A stretch of DNA of 64,000 bases from Paraburkholderia sp. UYCP14C (GTDB taxonomy: Bacteria > Pseudomonadota > Gammaproteobacteria > Burkholderiales > Burkholderiaceae), in assembly GCF_004197395.1 (NCBI RefSeq), contig NZ_SELS01000040.1:16390-80389 (forward strand). Reading direction: 5' to 3'. The notes beneath the pieces are model-generated. The model worked only from the letters and a program-made list of their open reading frames with translations. It was not told the DNA's origin and did not search any database. Below, in pieces: positions 1-8,729 of the stretch; the stretch's first letter is position 1; the number at the start of each line of letters is the position of its first letter. A program made the position numbers and the translations under genes.

Positions 1-584
1 ATGCCGTTTGCGGCGCCACTCTCGCGGCACAGCGCAAGACCCAGCACGGCGCCGCAGACGATAACCGCAAGCTGCGCGAACACGGTCGCGAGAAGCGCGG
101 ACATGACGATGGCGACGAGCGCGATCGCCGCACGCCGCCGATCCGGACAGAGGCGCCGCGCCATGTCCCACACCGCCTGGGCGACCACCGCCACGGCGAC
201 GAGCTTGAGACCGTGGATGAACCCCGAGCCCATCGGGCTGTTCAGTCGGGGCGAGAGGACTGCGAATGCGAGCAGCAGCAGGACCGAAGGCAGCGTGAAA
301 CCGATCCATGCCGCGAGGCCACCCAACCAGCCCCCACGCAGCAAGCCAACCGAAAAGCCCACCTGACTGGTGGCCGGGCCCGGCAGAAACTGGCACAGTC
401 CGACGAGATCGGTGAACGTCTCATCGTCGAGCCATCGGCGCCGTTCGACGAATTCCCTGCGGAAGTAGCCTATGTGTGCGACGGGCCCTCCAAAACTGGT
501 CAGACCCAGCTTCAGGAATACCACCAGGACTTCGAACGCCACGGACATTCGGGCGCGCTTCGCAGTGTAGATGCGGGTTTCCAT
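1..584 (-). CDS. chrA: Chromate transporter, ChrA family (C-terminus beyond the window)
   Basis: Inner-membrane chromate efflux protein of the CHR family, which exports chromate from the cytoplasm. The N-terminal part carries the family hallmark LTSFGGPVAHIGYFRREFVE, followed by the QFLPGPATSQV segment and several hydrophobic helices. About 194 residues are present, and the frame runs off the left edge without a stop, so the gene is partial here. ATG 584 is chosen; a second in-frame Met lies 12 codons further in. It lies 179 bp downstream of arsH on the same strand, so it may be read through from the ars operon or have its own promoter. Family assignment is secure. Substrate is inferred from family and context. 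Confidence 0.88.
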   Translation of the reverse strand, partial: METRIYTAKRARMSVAFEVLVVFLKLGLTSFGGPVAHIGYFRREFVERRRWLDDETFTDLVGLCQFLPGPATSQVGFSVGLLRGGWLGGLAAWIGFTLPSVLLLLAFAVLSPRLNSPMGSGFIHGLKLVAVAVVAQAVWDMARRLCPDRRRAAIALVAIVMSALLATVFAQLAVIVCGAVLGLALCRESGAANG

Positions 585-763
585 GAGTTGATGAGAGGTC
601 TTTCGCTAAAGCTCAAAAAAGAATGTTACCTGGTTGTCGCTACTCCGGCGCCATCGCGACGACGCGCAACCATCATGACCTGGCCGAAGGCGACCGTGGC
701 GCGCGTCGACAGCAGTCCGCTGATCGCGCCATAGCCCTCGACCCACATCACGTCCCGCACGGC

Positions 764-1498
764 TCAGATACTGGCCTGGTTCACGCGCTTCATCAGTTCC
801 TCGGCGCTTTCCTTGCGTTCGCTGTAACGATCGACCAGGTACGGACCGATATCGCGGGTCAGCAGCGTGAACTTCACCAGTTCCTCCATTACATCCACCA
901 CGCGATCGAAGTAAGCCGACGGCTTCATGCGGCCGGCTTCATCGAACTCCATGAATGCCTTGGCCACCGACGATTGATTCGGGACGGTCAGCATGCGCAT
1001 CCAGCGTCCGAGCACCCGCATCTGATTGACCGCATTGAACGACTGCGAGCCGCCGCTCACCTGCATCACCGCGAGTGTCTTGCCCTGCGTTGGCCGCAGC
1101 GCGCCGACCGAGAGCGGAATCCAGTCGATCTGCGATTTCATGATGCCGGTCATTGCGCCATGGCGCTCCGGCGAGCACCAGACCATGCCTTCCGACCACA
1201 CGACCAGCTCCCGCAGTTCGGCCACCTTCGGGTGAGTGTCCGGCGCATCGTCGGGCAGCGGCAGGCCGCTCGGGTTGAACGTGCGCGCTTCGGCGCCCAT
1301 CGCCGTGAGCAGGCGGGCCGCTTCTTCGCTCAGCAAGCGGCTGAACGATCGCTCACGCAGAGAACCATAGAGCAGCAGAATGCGCGGCGGATGGCGCGAG
1401 GTTTTCGTGGCCTGAAGGCGGTGAATGTCCGGAATGCGGAACAGTGCGGGATCAACCTGCGGCAGTTCAGTCGTGAGCTCAGTCGGCAGATCAGACAC
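764..1498 (-). CDS. arsH: ArsH, NADPH-dependent FMN reductase / organoarsenical oxidase
   Basis: Cytoplasmic flavoprotein of the NADPH-dependent FMN reductase superfamily. ArsH enzymes oxidise trivalent methylated arsenicals to less toxic pentavalent forms. The 244-residue protein shows the FMN phosphate-binding loop [16 protein letters not shown] near residue 42 and the [18 protein letters not shown] segment typical of ArsH. The start is GTG, preceded by an AAGGG-type ribosome binding site; an ATG start is not available in the conserved region. It is the fifth gene of the ars operon, 40 bp downstream of the arsenite exporter. Length and motifs match the family. Confidence 0.93.
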   Translation of the reverse strand: MSDLPTELTTELPQVDPALFRIPDIHRLQATKTSRHPPRILLLYGSLRERSFSRLLSEEAARLLTAMGAEARTFNPSGLPLPDDAPDTHPKVAELRELVVWSEGMVWCSPERHGAMTGIMKSQIDWIPLSVGALRPTQGKTLAVMQVSGGSQSFNAVNQMRVLGRWMRMLTVPNQSSVAKAFMEFDEAGRMKPSAYFDRVVDVMEELVKFTLLTRDIGPYLVDRYSERKESAEELMKRVNQASI

Positions 1499-1538
1499 GC
1501 TTACCCTTCCCGTCGATGTATGGTTCTTTCCGTAACCG

Positions 1539-2609
1539 TCACGCGCACTCGTACCAGTTCTTCGAACGGTTGACGATCCGCACGACGAGCAACATGACCG
1601 GCACCTCGATCAGCACGCCCACGACCGTCGCGAGCGCGGCGCCCGAGTTGAAACCGAACAGGCCGATTGCAGTGGCGACGGCCAGTTCGAAGAAGTTCGA
1701 CGCACCGATCAGCGCAGACGGGCAGGCAATGTTGTGCTTTTCGCCGACCGCGCGATTGAGCCAGTACGCCAGCGCCGAGTTAAAGAACACCTGGATCAGG
1801 ATCGGCACGGCGAGCAGTACGATGACGAGCGGCTGCTTCAGGATCGCTTCACCCTGGAACGCGAACAGCAGCACCAGCGTCGCGAGCAGCGCGGTGATCG
1901 ACCAGGGGCCGATCCTGGCCATTGCAGCATCAAACGCCGCCGCTCCAGCGGCGAGCAGCACCTTGCGCAGAATCTGCGCGAGGATCACGGGAATCACGAT
2001 GTAAAGCACGACCGAGGTGAGCAGCGTGGCCCATGGCACCGTGATCGCCGAGATGCCGAGCAGCAGGCCGACGAGCGGCGCAAACGCGACCACCATGATG
2101 CTGTCGTTGAGTGCCACCTGCGAGAGCGTGAACAGCGGGTCGCCACCGGTCAGGCGGCTCCAGACGAACACCATCGCCGTGCAGGGCGCGGCGGCCAACA
2201 GGATCAGCCCGGCCACATAGCTGTCGAGCTGCGCCGCTGGCAGCATCGGCGCGAACAGCTGCTTGATGAAGAGCCACGCGAGGAACGCCATCGTGAAAGG
2301 CTTGACCAGCCAGTTGACGACGAGCGTGACGCCAATGCCCTTGATGTGCTGACGCACTTCATGCAGCGAGCCAAAGTCGACCTTGATGAGCATCGGGATG
2401 ATCATCACCCAGATCAGCAGACCGACCGGCAGATTGACGTGTGCGTATTCCATCCGGCCAATTGCCTGGAATACGCCTGGCAGAACCTGGCCGAGCAGGA
2501 TGCCTGCGACAATGCACAACGCGACCCAGATAGTCAGGTATCGCTCGAAGAAGCTGATGGCCGGTTTCGAAGCGGTCTTGCGCGAAGCCGCGACGTTGGG
2601 GGTATTCAT
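1539..2609 (-). CDS. acr3: Arsenite efflux transporter Acr3 (ArsB-type)
   Basis: Polytopic inner-membrane arsenite exporter of the Acr3 (BART superfamily) type, not the ArsB/ArsAB type. The 356-residue product starts with [20 protein letters not shown], a signature of bacterial Acr3, and has about ten hydrophobic helices. The [12 protein letters not shown] segment holds the conserved Cys required for arsenite transport, and [10 protein letters not shown] is also typical. ATG 2609 is used; a TTG at 2624 could add five residues, and neither has a strong ribosome binding site. It sits 23 bp after arsC, which supplies its substrate. Confidence 0.94.
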   Translation of the reverse strand: MNTPNVAASRKTASKPAISFFERYLTIWVALCIVAGILLGQVLPGVFQAIGRMEYAHVNLPVGLLIWVMIIPMLIKVDFGSLHEVRQHIKGIGVTLVVNWLVKPFTMAFLAWLFIKQLFAPMLPAAQLDSYVAGLILLAAAPCTAMVFVWSRLTGGDPLFTLSQVALNDSIMVVAFAPLVGLLLGISAITVPWATLLTSVVLYIVIPVILAQILRKVLLAAGAAAFDAAMARIGPWSITALLATLVLLFAFQGEAILKQPLVIVLLAVPILIQVFFNSALAYWLNRAVGEKHNIACPSALIGASNFFELAVATAIGLFGFNSGAALATVVGVLIEVPVMLLVVRIVNRSKNWYECA

Positions 2610-2632
2610 GGGACGACTGGACAAAAAAGGTT

Positions 2633-3127
2633 TCAGCTTTGCAGAATGGCGTCGAGTGCCTGTTGAAGCTCGGCATTCCCGAGCCGCTCCAGGGGCAATT
2701 CAAGCAGTTGCAGCATGCGATAACCGATGGCCTGGCGGGTGAGCTCGAATGCCTGGCGCTTGCCTTCATCACCGCCCGGCGCGTTCGACGGATCGGCGTA
2801 GCCCCAGTGGACCTTGACCGGGCTTCCTGGCCAGAGCGGGCACTGTTCAGCGGCCGCGCTGTCGCACACCGTAATGACGATGCGCATTTGCGGCGTGCCA
2901 TTCCGCGCGAACTCATCCCAGCTCTTGCTGCGATAGCCTTCCGTATCGATACCCGCGTTCGCCAGTGCTTCGAGCGCGAACGGATTGATGCGGCCGCTCG
3001 GGGCGCTGCCGGCGCTGAACGCGCGTACGTCCTTGCCGAGCTTGCGCGCCCAGTGGTTCAGCATGGCTTCGGAAAGCACGCTGCGCGCGGAATTGTGCGT
3101 GCAGAGAATCAGGACGTTGGTGGGCAT
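2633..3127 (-). CDS. arsC: Arsenate reductase ArsC, low-molecular-weight phosphatase type
   Basis: Cytoplasmic enzyme that reduces arsenate to arsenite for export by Acr3. The 164-residue protein opens with LILCTHNSARSVLSEAM, the CX5R P-loop of the LMW tyrosine phosphatase fold. VCDSAAAEQCPLWPG provides the two further cysteines of the thiol relay, as in thioredoxin-linked ArsC. No clear ribosome binding site precedes ATG 3127, but conservation begins immediately after it, so the start is probably right and translation may be coupled to arsI, which ends 24 bp upstream. Third gene of the operon. Confidence 0.94.
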   Translation of the reverse strand: MPTNVLILCTHNSARSVLSEAMLNHWARKLGKDVRAFSAGSAPSGRINPFALEALANAGIDTEGYRSKSWDEFARNGTPQMRIVITVCDSAAAEQCPLWPGSPVKVHWGYADPSNAPGGDEGKRQAFELTRQAIGYRMLQLLELPLERLGNAELQQALDAILQS

Positions 3128-3151
3128 GGTGTTATCGGACGCGTTGCGCGA

Positions 3152-3628
3152 TCAGCAGCAGGCCGAACCGGCCGGTTTCACGGGAATGGCAACGGACTTG
3201 CCGCTCGGCCCGCAGCAGGCCGCCGCGCCCGGCGCCGGCACTTCCTGCCGGCTTTCGCCGTAGACCGGGGCGCTCTCGAGGGTATGGAAATGCTCCCAGG
3301 CAATCCCTTGCGGATCGACAATCCAGTGCTTGTCGCTGCGCGCATAGCAGCAGGTCGTTTCGCCCTGGTCGAGCAACGTCATGTCCGCGGCCTGCGCACG
3401 CTGCGCGAGTTCGGCCAGCTCCGCCGTGTCATCCACCTGCAAACCGAGGTGGTCGACACCGACCTTCGTGCCGCGTGTCGAGATCGCGAAGTTCACGCGA
3501 GGATCGTCCAGCATCCATTTCGCGTAGTCCGTTTCGGTGCGTGTCGGCTCTGCGCCGAACAACTTCGAATAGAACGCGACACTAGTTGCGATGTCGTTCA
3601 CGCGAACATGAATGTGGAACCGCTTCAT
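3152..3628 (-). CDS. arsI: ArsI/CadI-family glyoxalase-fold metalloenzyme (C-As lyase type)
   Basis: Vicinal-oxygen-chelate dioxygenase family. ArsI enzymes use Fe(II) to cleave the carbon-arsenic bond of trivalent organoarsenicals such as MAs(III). The 158-residue protein starts with KRFHIHVRVNDIATSVAFYSKLFG, has the metal-ligand stretch VDHLGLQV, the paired cysteines of GETTCCYARSDKHW that bind As(III) in characterised ArsI, and a Cys-rich tail (AACCG and a terminal ACC). A GGAGAG site precedes ATG 3628. It lies 12 bp after arsR. Together with ArsH it indicates defence against methylated arsenicals, not only inorganic arsenic. Confidence 0.9.
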   Translation of the reverse strand: MKRFHIHVRVNDIATSVAFYSKLFGAEPTRTETDYAKWMLDDPRVNFAISTRGTKVGVDHLGLQVDDTAELAELAQRAQAADMTLLDQGETTCCYARSDKHWIVDPQGIAWEHFHTLESAPVYGESRQEVPAPGAAACCGPSGKSVAIPVKPAGSACC

Positions 3629-3640
3629 GATGGCTCTCCG

Positions 3641-3964
3641 TCAGCATTGGCATGAATTTGCGCCCGGCGTGAGGCAGGCCTGCCCCTGGCAGCAGTTCTC
3701 GGTCAGAAAGCCGAGGACCGCGTTCATCTGCTCGTAGGCAGCCCGGTAGATCAGGCTGCGCCCGTCGCGCTCCTGCGTGACCAGCCCGGCGAGCATCAGC
3801 TCCTTCAGATGAAAGGAGAGCGTCGCGTTGGGCACATCCAGCTGTGTCGCCATGGCGCCGGGTGTCAATCCGGCCGGCCCGGCGACAACCAGCATCCGGA
3901 ACACGCTCAGGCGCAGGTCGTGGGCGAGCGCCGCCAACGCGCGGATGATGTCTGTCTGTTCCAT
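3641..3964 (-). CDS. arsR: ArsR-family arsenite-responsive repressor
   Basis: Winged-helix metalloregulator that represses the ars operon until As(III) binds. The 107-residue protein has the N-terminal MEQTDIIRALAALAHDLRLS, the recognition helix region DVPNATLSFHLKEL and a C-terminal ENCCQGQAC cluster. The CC...C arrangement matches the three-cysteine As(III) site of the Acidithiobacillus-type ArsR, not the CVC site of the plasmid R773 protein. No ribosome binding site is visible before the ATG, and a promoter-like pair (TTGCGG, 17 bp, TATATT) ends 6 nt before it, so the message may be leaderless. First gene of the operon. Confidence 0.94.
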   Translation of the reverse strand: MEQTDIIRALAALAHDLRLSVFRMLVVAGPAGLTPGAMATQLDVPNATLSFHLKELMLAGLVTQERDGRSLIYRAAYEQMNAVLGFLTENCCQGQACLTPGANSCQC

Positions 3965-3990
3965 ATTTCGAATATATTCGAAATATGGAA
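3959..3990. promoter_or_regulatory. ars operator: perfect 32-bp palindrome over the arsR start
   Basis: A perfect inverted repeat whose half is TTCCATATTTCGAATA covers the arsR start codon and the putative -10 hexamer. On the minus strand TTGCGG and TATATT are separated by 17 bp, and TATATT ends 6 nt before the ATG. ArsR dimers bind such AT-rich palindromes, so binding here would block both polymerase and initiation. Palindrome: seen directly. Role: inferred. Confidence 0.8.
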
Positions 3991-4060
3991 TTCCCGCAAG
4001 GAAAATAAGGCCTCGCAGGCTTGTGCGACGCTACCCGCTTCTATCGAATAGCCGACTACG

Positions 4061-6562
4061 TCACGACCCCAGAGCCGGGCATTCGCGGTGCAGCAGCCGA
4101 ACGGTATCCGCCATCACGTTCCTGAGTTCACACAACCAGTTTTCGTCCGATGGCCACCGGTGTTCGTTCGCTACCGGCACATAGAGCCGCCTTACCAGTC
4201 GGTGCAGCGCCGCTCCACCAATGTTTGCGCTTACGCCAAGCAGCGAATGCAACGCTTCATGGGCGTCGCCCAGGTCGTTCGACACAAGGCTTGCGTCGAG
4301 CCGGGCGATTAGAGGATCAAGCGTCAGAAGATAGTCGCCCACCAACTCGACGAGCAAGCCGTCGCGTTTCAACTCCTGAAGGCGATCGATGTCGAGGAGA
4401 TTTTCACTTTGAACTGCCGGGGCGTGGACTTTTCCGTCTGCGTCGTCCGCAGCGTCCGGCGTCGCAACGGGCCACCGCAGATCGGTCATGCCAGAACAAA
4501 CATGCTGACTCAGCTTCTCGAAAAGGACCGCGCCCCGGACCGGCTTTGTCATGACATCGTTCATTCCTGCGTTGAACGCAGATTCCACCGTGACCGCATC
4601 CGAGTACCCCGTCAGTGCGATGACCGGTATTGCGGACATATCACTTGAATAGGAACGGATCGCCCGGGTGGTTTCCAAACCACTGAGGCCCGGCATGTTC
4701 AGGTCCAGCAATATGACGTCGCATCGCTGCCCGCCGGCGATCATATCAAGCACCTCCTGGCCGTGATTCGCCTCGATCACCTTGATGCCGTACTTCTCCA
4801 GCCAGCCTCGTGCAATGCGCCGACCGACCTCGTCGTCATCCGCGAGGATAGCCGTCTTGCCCGCCAACACGTCGTCAGCAACACTCGAGCGGTCAAGACA
4901 TGATCGCAACGCGCGGACAAGATCAGCGTGTTTGCACGGCTTGGAGATCATTCCGGACATGCCCGATCTCTCGATCTTCATGCGCACGAGATGCGACGGT
5001 TCGCTGGTACAGGCGAGGACCGGTACCGACTGGTGGCCTGCGACCACCCCGCTACGAATCAATCGCGTTGCAGCATACCCGTCGAGCACGGGCATCCTCA
5101 AATCCATCACCACGAGGTCGTAGCGGGTCGCCCGCATGCGGTCGATCGCATATTGACCGTCGTGCGCCTCGTCGATCTCCATCCCGAGACCAGTCAGTTG
5201 CCGGCGTATCGCCATGCGCTGCGTGGAGTCGTCGTCGACGATCAGTAGCCGCTTACCCGCAAAGATCGCGAGAGAGTCTCGTGTTGATACTTGAGCACGC
5301 TCGTCCTCCTCGGCTGATGCGGTTTGCGGGAATCGGAGGGTAAACCGGCTCCCCTCGCCTTCGACCGAATCGCAAGAAATATCTCCATTGAACGCCGCGA
5401 TGACCCGTTTGCAGTAAGCGAGCCCCAGGCCCGTACCACCCGCTTTGCCCGATGTCTGGAACGAGTCGAACAGACGCGGCAATACTGATTGCGGGATGCC
5501 CGGTCCGGTATCACTGACAATGACATGACCCGCCTGCACAGTCACGACGACCTTCATTCCACGATGGAGGCGGTGGTAATAAAGGGCATTCTTCAAGAGG
5601 TTGAACAGGACGAAAATAAAAAGCGTCTCGTCGCCGCGGAACACGAAGTCCTCGACGACCGAAAGCGACACGATCGCGCGCTCTTCTTCCGTTTCGTACG
5701 CATATTCAGCCAGCGCTTTCTGTACCGCATCGAATGCGTGAATCGGCGCAAATCTGCTGGTATCGATGGACTTGGCGTTCACCTCGTCCAATGTCATCGC
5801 AATGACCTGCAAGCCGCGCTCGACGGCGAGTTGGCCCTGAGACAGAAAAGCATAGAGATCATTGATCTGCTTTCGCGTCAACGGCTGGACGTCAGGGTTC
5901 GTCGTAGGCTCAGGCAGCGCCCGGCTTGCCCCGTCAAGACTGTACTGAATACGACTCAAAGGGGTACGCATTTCGTGCGCGATCGACCCTGCCAGTGCGG
6001 TCGCGCCGCGCAACTTGGCTTCCTGCAATTGTTTTTCGGAAAACTTGAAGAGACTTCCGCCGATTACCACCAGAATGACTGTCGGCAATCTGGCAACATA
6101 ATCCAAAGGCAAATAAGTCTGATCCGTTGTCGCCAGGTAAAGCGCCACTCCCAAGCCTGTCCCAAGGCACAACATGGTGACCGTATTGCGCCAGTCGGTC
6201 AGCAATACGAGAAAGAAGACCGCCATGAAACTATCTGCGATGAATACGAGATTGCCGTGATTCTTCAGTGTCATGAACACATGGAAGAACGGTAGACAGT
6301 AAAGCACCACCGCGTACGACCAGGCGAAGTAGTATTTCCTCAGTCGGGCGGGCCAGTACTCACGTATCACCACTGCCGCACACGAAGCCGACGCAATCAA
6401 CCTCATGCCCAGATTGTCGTACGGTTGCGGAAGAACAAATCTATAGATCAGATAGAAAAGCGGGTACCCGATAGCGCCCACTAATCCGGCATATCTAAGA
6501 ATTCCTTTCCTGTAATTACAGTAGTCCTCGTAACTGCCAAATAGCTTGCGTAGATAGTTCAT
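4061..6562 (-). CDS. CqsS-like hybrid sensor histidine kinase with two receivers and Hpt domain
   Basis: Inner-membrane hybrid kinase of 833 residues. The first 175 residues form about six membrane helices and include the stretch FVLPQPYDNLGMRL, closely like the autoinducer-sensing domain of Vibrio CqsS and relatives (LqsS, JqsS, PhcS). Then come HisKA with the phospho-acceptor in SIAHEMRTPLSR (His about 196), HATPase with NLLKNALYY, DTGPGIP and GTGLGL, receiver 1 (Asp about 487 in VVMDLRMP), receiver 2 (Asp about 620 in ILLDLNMP) and a C-terminal Hpt domain (HEALHSLLGVSANIG). It is the last gene of a three-gene minus-strand cluster behind a diiron oxidase and an acyltransferase. No cqsA-type synthase is present. 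Ligand unknown. Confidence 0.88.
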   Translation of the reverse strand: MNYLRKLFGSYEDYCNYRKGILRYAGLVGAIGYPLFYLIYRFVLPQPYDNLGMRLIASASCAAVVIREYWPARLRKYYFAWSYAVVLYCLPFFHVFMTLKNHGNLVFIADSFMAVFFLVLLTDWRNTVTMLCLGTGLGVALYLATTDQTYLPLDYVARLPTVILVVIGGSLFKFSEKQLQEAKLRGATALAGSIAHEMRTPLSRIQYSLDGASRALPEPTTNPDVQPLTRKQINDLYAFLSQGQLAVERGLQVIAMTLDEVNAKSIDTSRFAPIHAFDAVQKALAEYAYETEEERAIVSLSVVEDFVFRGDETLFIFVLFNLLKNALYYHRLHRGMKVVVTVQAGHVIVSDTGPGIPQSVLPRLFDSFQTSGKAGGTGLGLAYCKRVIAAFNGDISCDSVEGEGSRFTLRFPQTASAEEDERAQVSTRDSLAIFAGKRLLIVDDDSTQRMAIRRQLTGLGMEIDEAHDGQYAIDRMRATRYDLVVMDLRMPVLDGYAATRLIRSGVVAGHQSVPVLACTSEPSHLVRMKIERSGMSGMISKPCKHADLVRALRSCLDRSSVADDVLAGKTAILADDDEVGRRIARGWLEKYGIKVIEANHGQEVLDMIAGGQRCDVILLDLNMPGLSGLETTRAIRSYSSDMSAIPVIALTGYSDAVTVESAFNAGMNDVMTKPVRGAVLFEKLSQHVCSGMTDLRWPVATPDAADDADGKVHAPAVQSENLLDIDRLQELKRDGLLVELVGDYLLTLDPLIARLDASLVSNDLGDAHEALHSLLGVSANIGGAALHRLVRRLYVPVANEHRWPSDENWLCELRNVMADTVRLLHRECPALGS

Positions 6563-6662
6563 GGGGCGTGCACCCGGGAAGATGGCCGGGAAGCAGTCTT
6601 GAGGACCTGAGATAAATGCGGATTGGGGAGACGCTTTGCTCGGCCGGCGCTCCCCCGCTCGC

Positions 6663-7319
6663 TTATAAGTGTCGCTGCGCGACCTGCTCCAGCATCTGCC
6701 CGGTCAGGAACAGCGTCGTCTCCGCGGTTGATCGAACCAGCGCCTGGTCCGCAGGTGTCTTTGCGTACCGGTCGATACATTCTTCCACTTGAACGATGTG
6801 TTTCTTGTCGATCGTGGAATGAGCAACAAAGAAGGACATATTTCTCTCGGACAGAGAGAGGTCGCTGCGAAACTTTCCGAGAACATCGCCGATATGGTGG
6901 TACACGCTTTCAGCCCAGAAACTGTAGCCAAGCCGTGCGATGGGGCCGTACCTGAGCGCCACGAAGTACAAATATCCTATCAACGCCTCGGTTGCAGGAA
7001 GGGGCGCGCGTCCCAGCTGCTCCCTGTCAAGCAGGCCAATACTTTCGAGATCGTGAGCGGCCATGCGCTCGTGCCCGAGTTCTTCTGCCGCGTGCTGATA
7101 CGCAAACCTCAGCAGGCCCTCAGGCGCGTTGACGAAAGCCGTGACGGCCTGGTTCATCGAATTATGCTTCGTGTAATGGTGAATCTCGATCATTAAATCG
7201 CGATACAACTCCTTGGTGACCGGTTTCTCCATGACGCGATTCCAGAACCGGCCGCCCCTGATCTGTTCCCAATGCTGATCGACCGTTTGACGCAGTGAGT
7301 TAATGAATTCATTTTGCAT
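6663..7319 (-). CDS. Haem-oxygenase-like diiron oxidase (TenA/CADD superfamily)
   Basis: A 218-residue soluble protein of the iron-containing redox enzyme family with the haem-oxygenase-like helical fold. Likely metal ligands are visible: IEIHHYTKHN near residues 45-53, AAEELGHER near 77-85, AESVYHH near 136-142 and HSTIDKKH near 167-174. Members of the family oxidise amines or acyl chains (N-oxygenation, decarboxylation, C-C cleavage). ATG 7319 is chosen because an AAGGAAG site precedes it at good spacing; a longer frame to 7385 lacks one. It lies between the split acyltransferase gene and the CqsS-like kinase, which suggests a tailoring step on an acylated signal. Exact reaction unknown. 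Confidence 0.8.
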   Translation of the reverse strand: MQNEFINSLRQTVDQHWEQIRGGRFWNRVMEKPVTKELYRDLMIEIHHYTKHNSMNQAVTAFVNAPEGLLRFAYQHAAEELGHERMAAHDLESIGLLDREQLGRAPLPATEALIGYLYFVALRYGPIARLGYSFWAESVYHHIGDVLGKFRSDLSLSERNMSFFVAHSTIDKKHIVQVEECIDRYAKTPADQALVRSTAETTLFLTGQMLEQVAQRHL

Positions 7320-7368
7320 CGCTTTTCTTCCTTTATTATGTCTTTCTCGTTTCTCAATCCATACAACG

Positions 7369-7982
7369 TCAAGCGGAAAAACCACCCATCAGGGCTCTCG
7401 AGACATCCTCGATTGCAGCGTGAATGAGCGTATACGTCTTGTCTGCTCCAGCCAGCGGCACGTTCGTGGCGAGCGCCGAAAACCCGAATCTGCGGTAAAG
7501 CCGGCTCAGCACATGTGAACAGGAGGCGTGGAAATTCTTGCCAGAAGTGTTTTCATAGACAAAACCCAGCGCCAGCATCATGCATTTCTTTAACTGATCC
7601 TGGCCATGTCTGAACGCGGGGTCAAGTACGAGGCGCCCCACTTCCCAGCTGTCTTCAAGCAGTGATGGATCTATTTTGACGCTTTTGTGCAGCTTTTCTG
7701 TCAGCGTCAAGTCATGCGTCATGGGCACAAAGCGAATTGTGCCGATTAGTTGACCGTCCTGTTCGAACGCCACTGAAAGTCCAATGTCGTCTCTTTTTTT
7801 TCGTCACTATGAAAAAAGGGATTCAGTTGCGCGTGTACAGATAGATCGATCTCTTCGCGCAAACGTTGCACGGCGCCAACGTCAGAGGCGGCTTCCAGGT
7901 GCCGCAGAACAATCTCTTGTGACCCAAACGAAGGCGGTATGAACGGCAACTGATTTCGTACCTGAAACGTGTCCAGTAGCAT
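7369..7982 (-). pseudogene. LuxI/FeeM-like N-acyltransferase, split by a one-base shift at an A8 tract
   Basis: Two minus-strand frames together give one protein of about 204 residues. Frame one starts at ATG 7982 (AGGGG site upstream), encodes MLLDTFQVRNQLPFIPPSFG to NPFFHSDEKK and stops at 7746. Frame two continues with RDDIGLSVAFEQDGQLIGT and ends at 7369. The joined product resembles the autoinducer-synthase/N-acyl amino acid synthase (FeeM-like GNAT) fold: FEQDGQLIGTIRFVP and SWEVGRLVLDPAFR correspond to conserved LuxI-family segments. The shift lies in eight consecutive A residues and could be a mutation, a sequencing error, transcriptional slippage or programmed -1 frameshifting. The second half has no usable start of its own apart from an unsupported GTG at 7773. 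Confidence 0.72.
7794..7801 (-). other. A8 slippery tract at the frame change in the acyltransferase gene
   Basis: On the minus strand the zero frame reads GAA AAA AAA GAG. The heptamer A AAA AAA lies in the canonical X XXY YYZ phase, and a -1 slip gives AGA GAC GAC, exactly the frame of the downstream half. A T6 tract about 11 nt upstream could pair with the A tract. Frame geometry is seen directly; function is inferred. Confidence 0.6.
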
Positions 7983-8729
7983 ATGATTTCCCCTGTGTTG
8001 AAGCGAGAACCGATAACGCCTCGGTCAGCCGGCGTTCGAAGCACCGCGCAGCGGGATCCTTGTTGAAAAGTCAACTTTGGTTCGCCCGCACATCTGCGCT
8101 GATTCCCCACCGTACCAACGTCAAACACGCCAGATCTGCAACTGATTTGGCTTGAAGCGCATTTTTGTGGATGCAGCCGACATGTTGACAGTTGGAACAA
8201 TAGCGTGCGGCCCTGCAAATAGCATCTGTTTTTTAGATGATTAATGCTGATTGCATATTTTTTGTGTGAGATAGCCAACGCGTCTCTCCCGCTGCTCGCT
8301 TTACGTCGCGGGAAGGACCGAACTATATGCAGAGGGCATGCGCATTATCCGGTCTTCTCCCTTTTCCGGGCGAACCGGATCAGGGGGAAAGTCCACAGGC
8401 GCATGGCGAGCGCCGCTAGTTCCGTTTGCTGGTACTTGAGACCATTGCCAGGGGCCGCTGTTCGACGCGCTCGACCGGCAAACGGCGCTTGAACTGGGAC
8501 ATCCCGCGCAAGATCGATGTGCGCGAAGCGATCGCCGATATCCGTGCGACCCATCCGACAAACGGCAATCTCGCATCGACGCAGAAACAGCACTAGCTAA
8601 AAGGGGCGCCCATTCGTCGAATGGACGCCCCTAACTCGTTCGTGCCCACCCACCTCATCTGGGTCAAGTCAGCGCTCGCATTGCGACTCGCCGGGAGGCC
8701 GGCCGATCAAGACCCGCGTCAGCGTTACA
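7983..8729. other. Intergenic region, no confident gene
   Basis: About 750 bp between the acyltransferase start and the MFS gene end. The part near 8200-8280 is AT-rich and may hold the promoter of the signalling cassette. On the plus strand 8480-8595 an open stretch reads RRLNWDIPRKIDVREAIADI and ends at a TAG at 8594. It looks like the tail of a decayed gene, but I do not recognise it and an in-frame stop lies shortly upstream. Confidence 0.4.
8602..8632. terminator. Hairpin, possible bidirectional terminator
   Basis: Near-perfect inverted repeat of about 15-bp arms (AGGGGCGCCCATTCG pairing with the following CGAATGGACGCCCCT, one mismatch). It lies about 100 bp past the end of the minus-strand MFS gene. 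No clear T tract follows, so termination is plausible but not certain. Confidence 0.5.

Noticed and set aside
626-748. Short minus-strand frame (40 residues, MWVEGYGAISGLLSTRATVA) between arsH and chrA
   Set aside because: Could be a tiny gene or a remnant, but it has no recognisable family and no clear ribosome binding site.
623-1573. Long plus-strand frame of 316 codons opposite arsH
   Set aside because: Arg/His-rich shadow of the clearly conserved arsH gene on the minus strand; no ribosome binding site and no domain.
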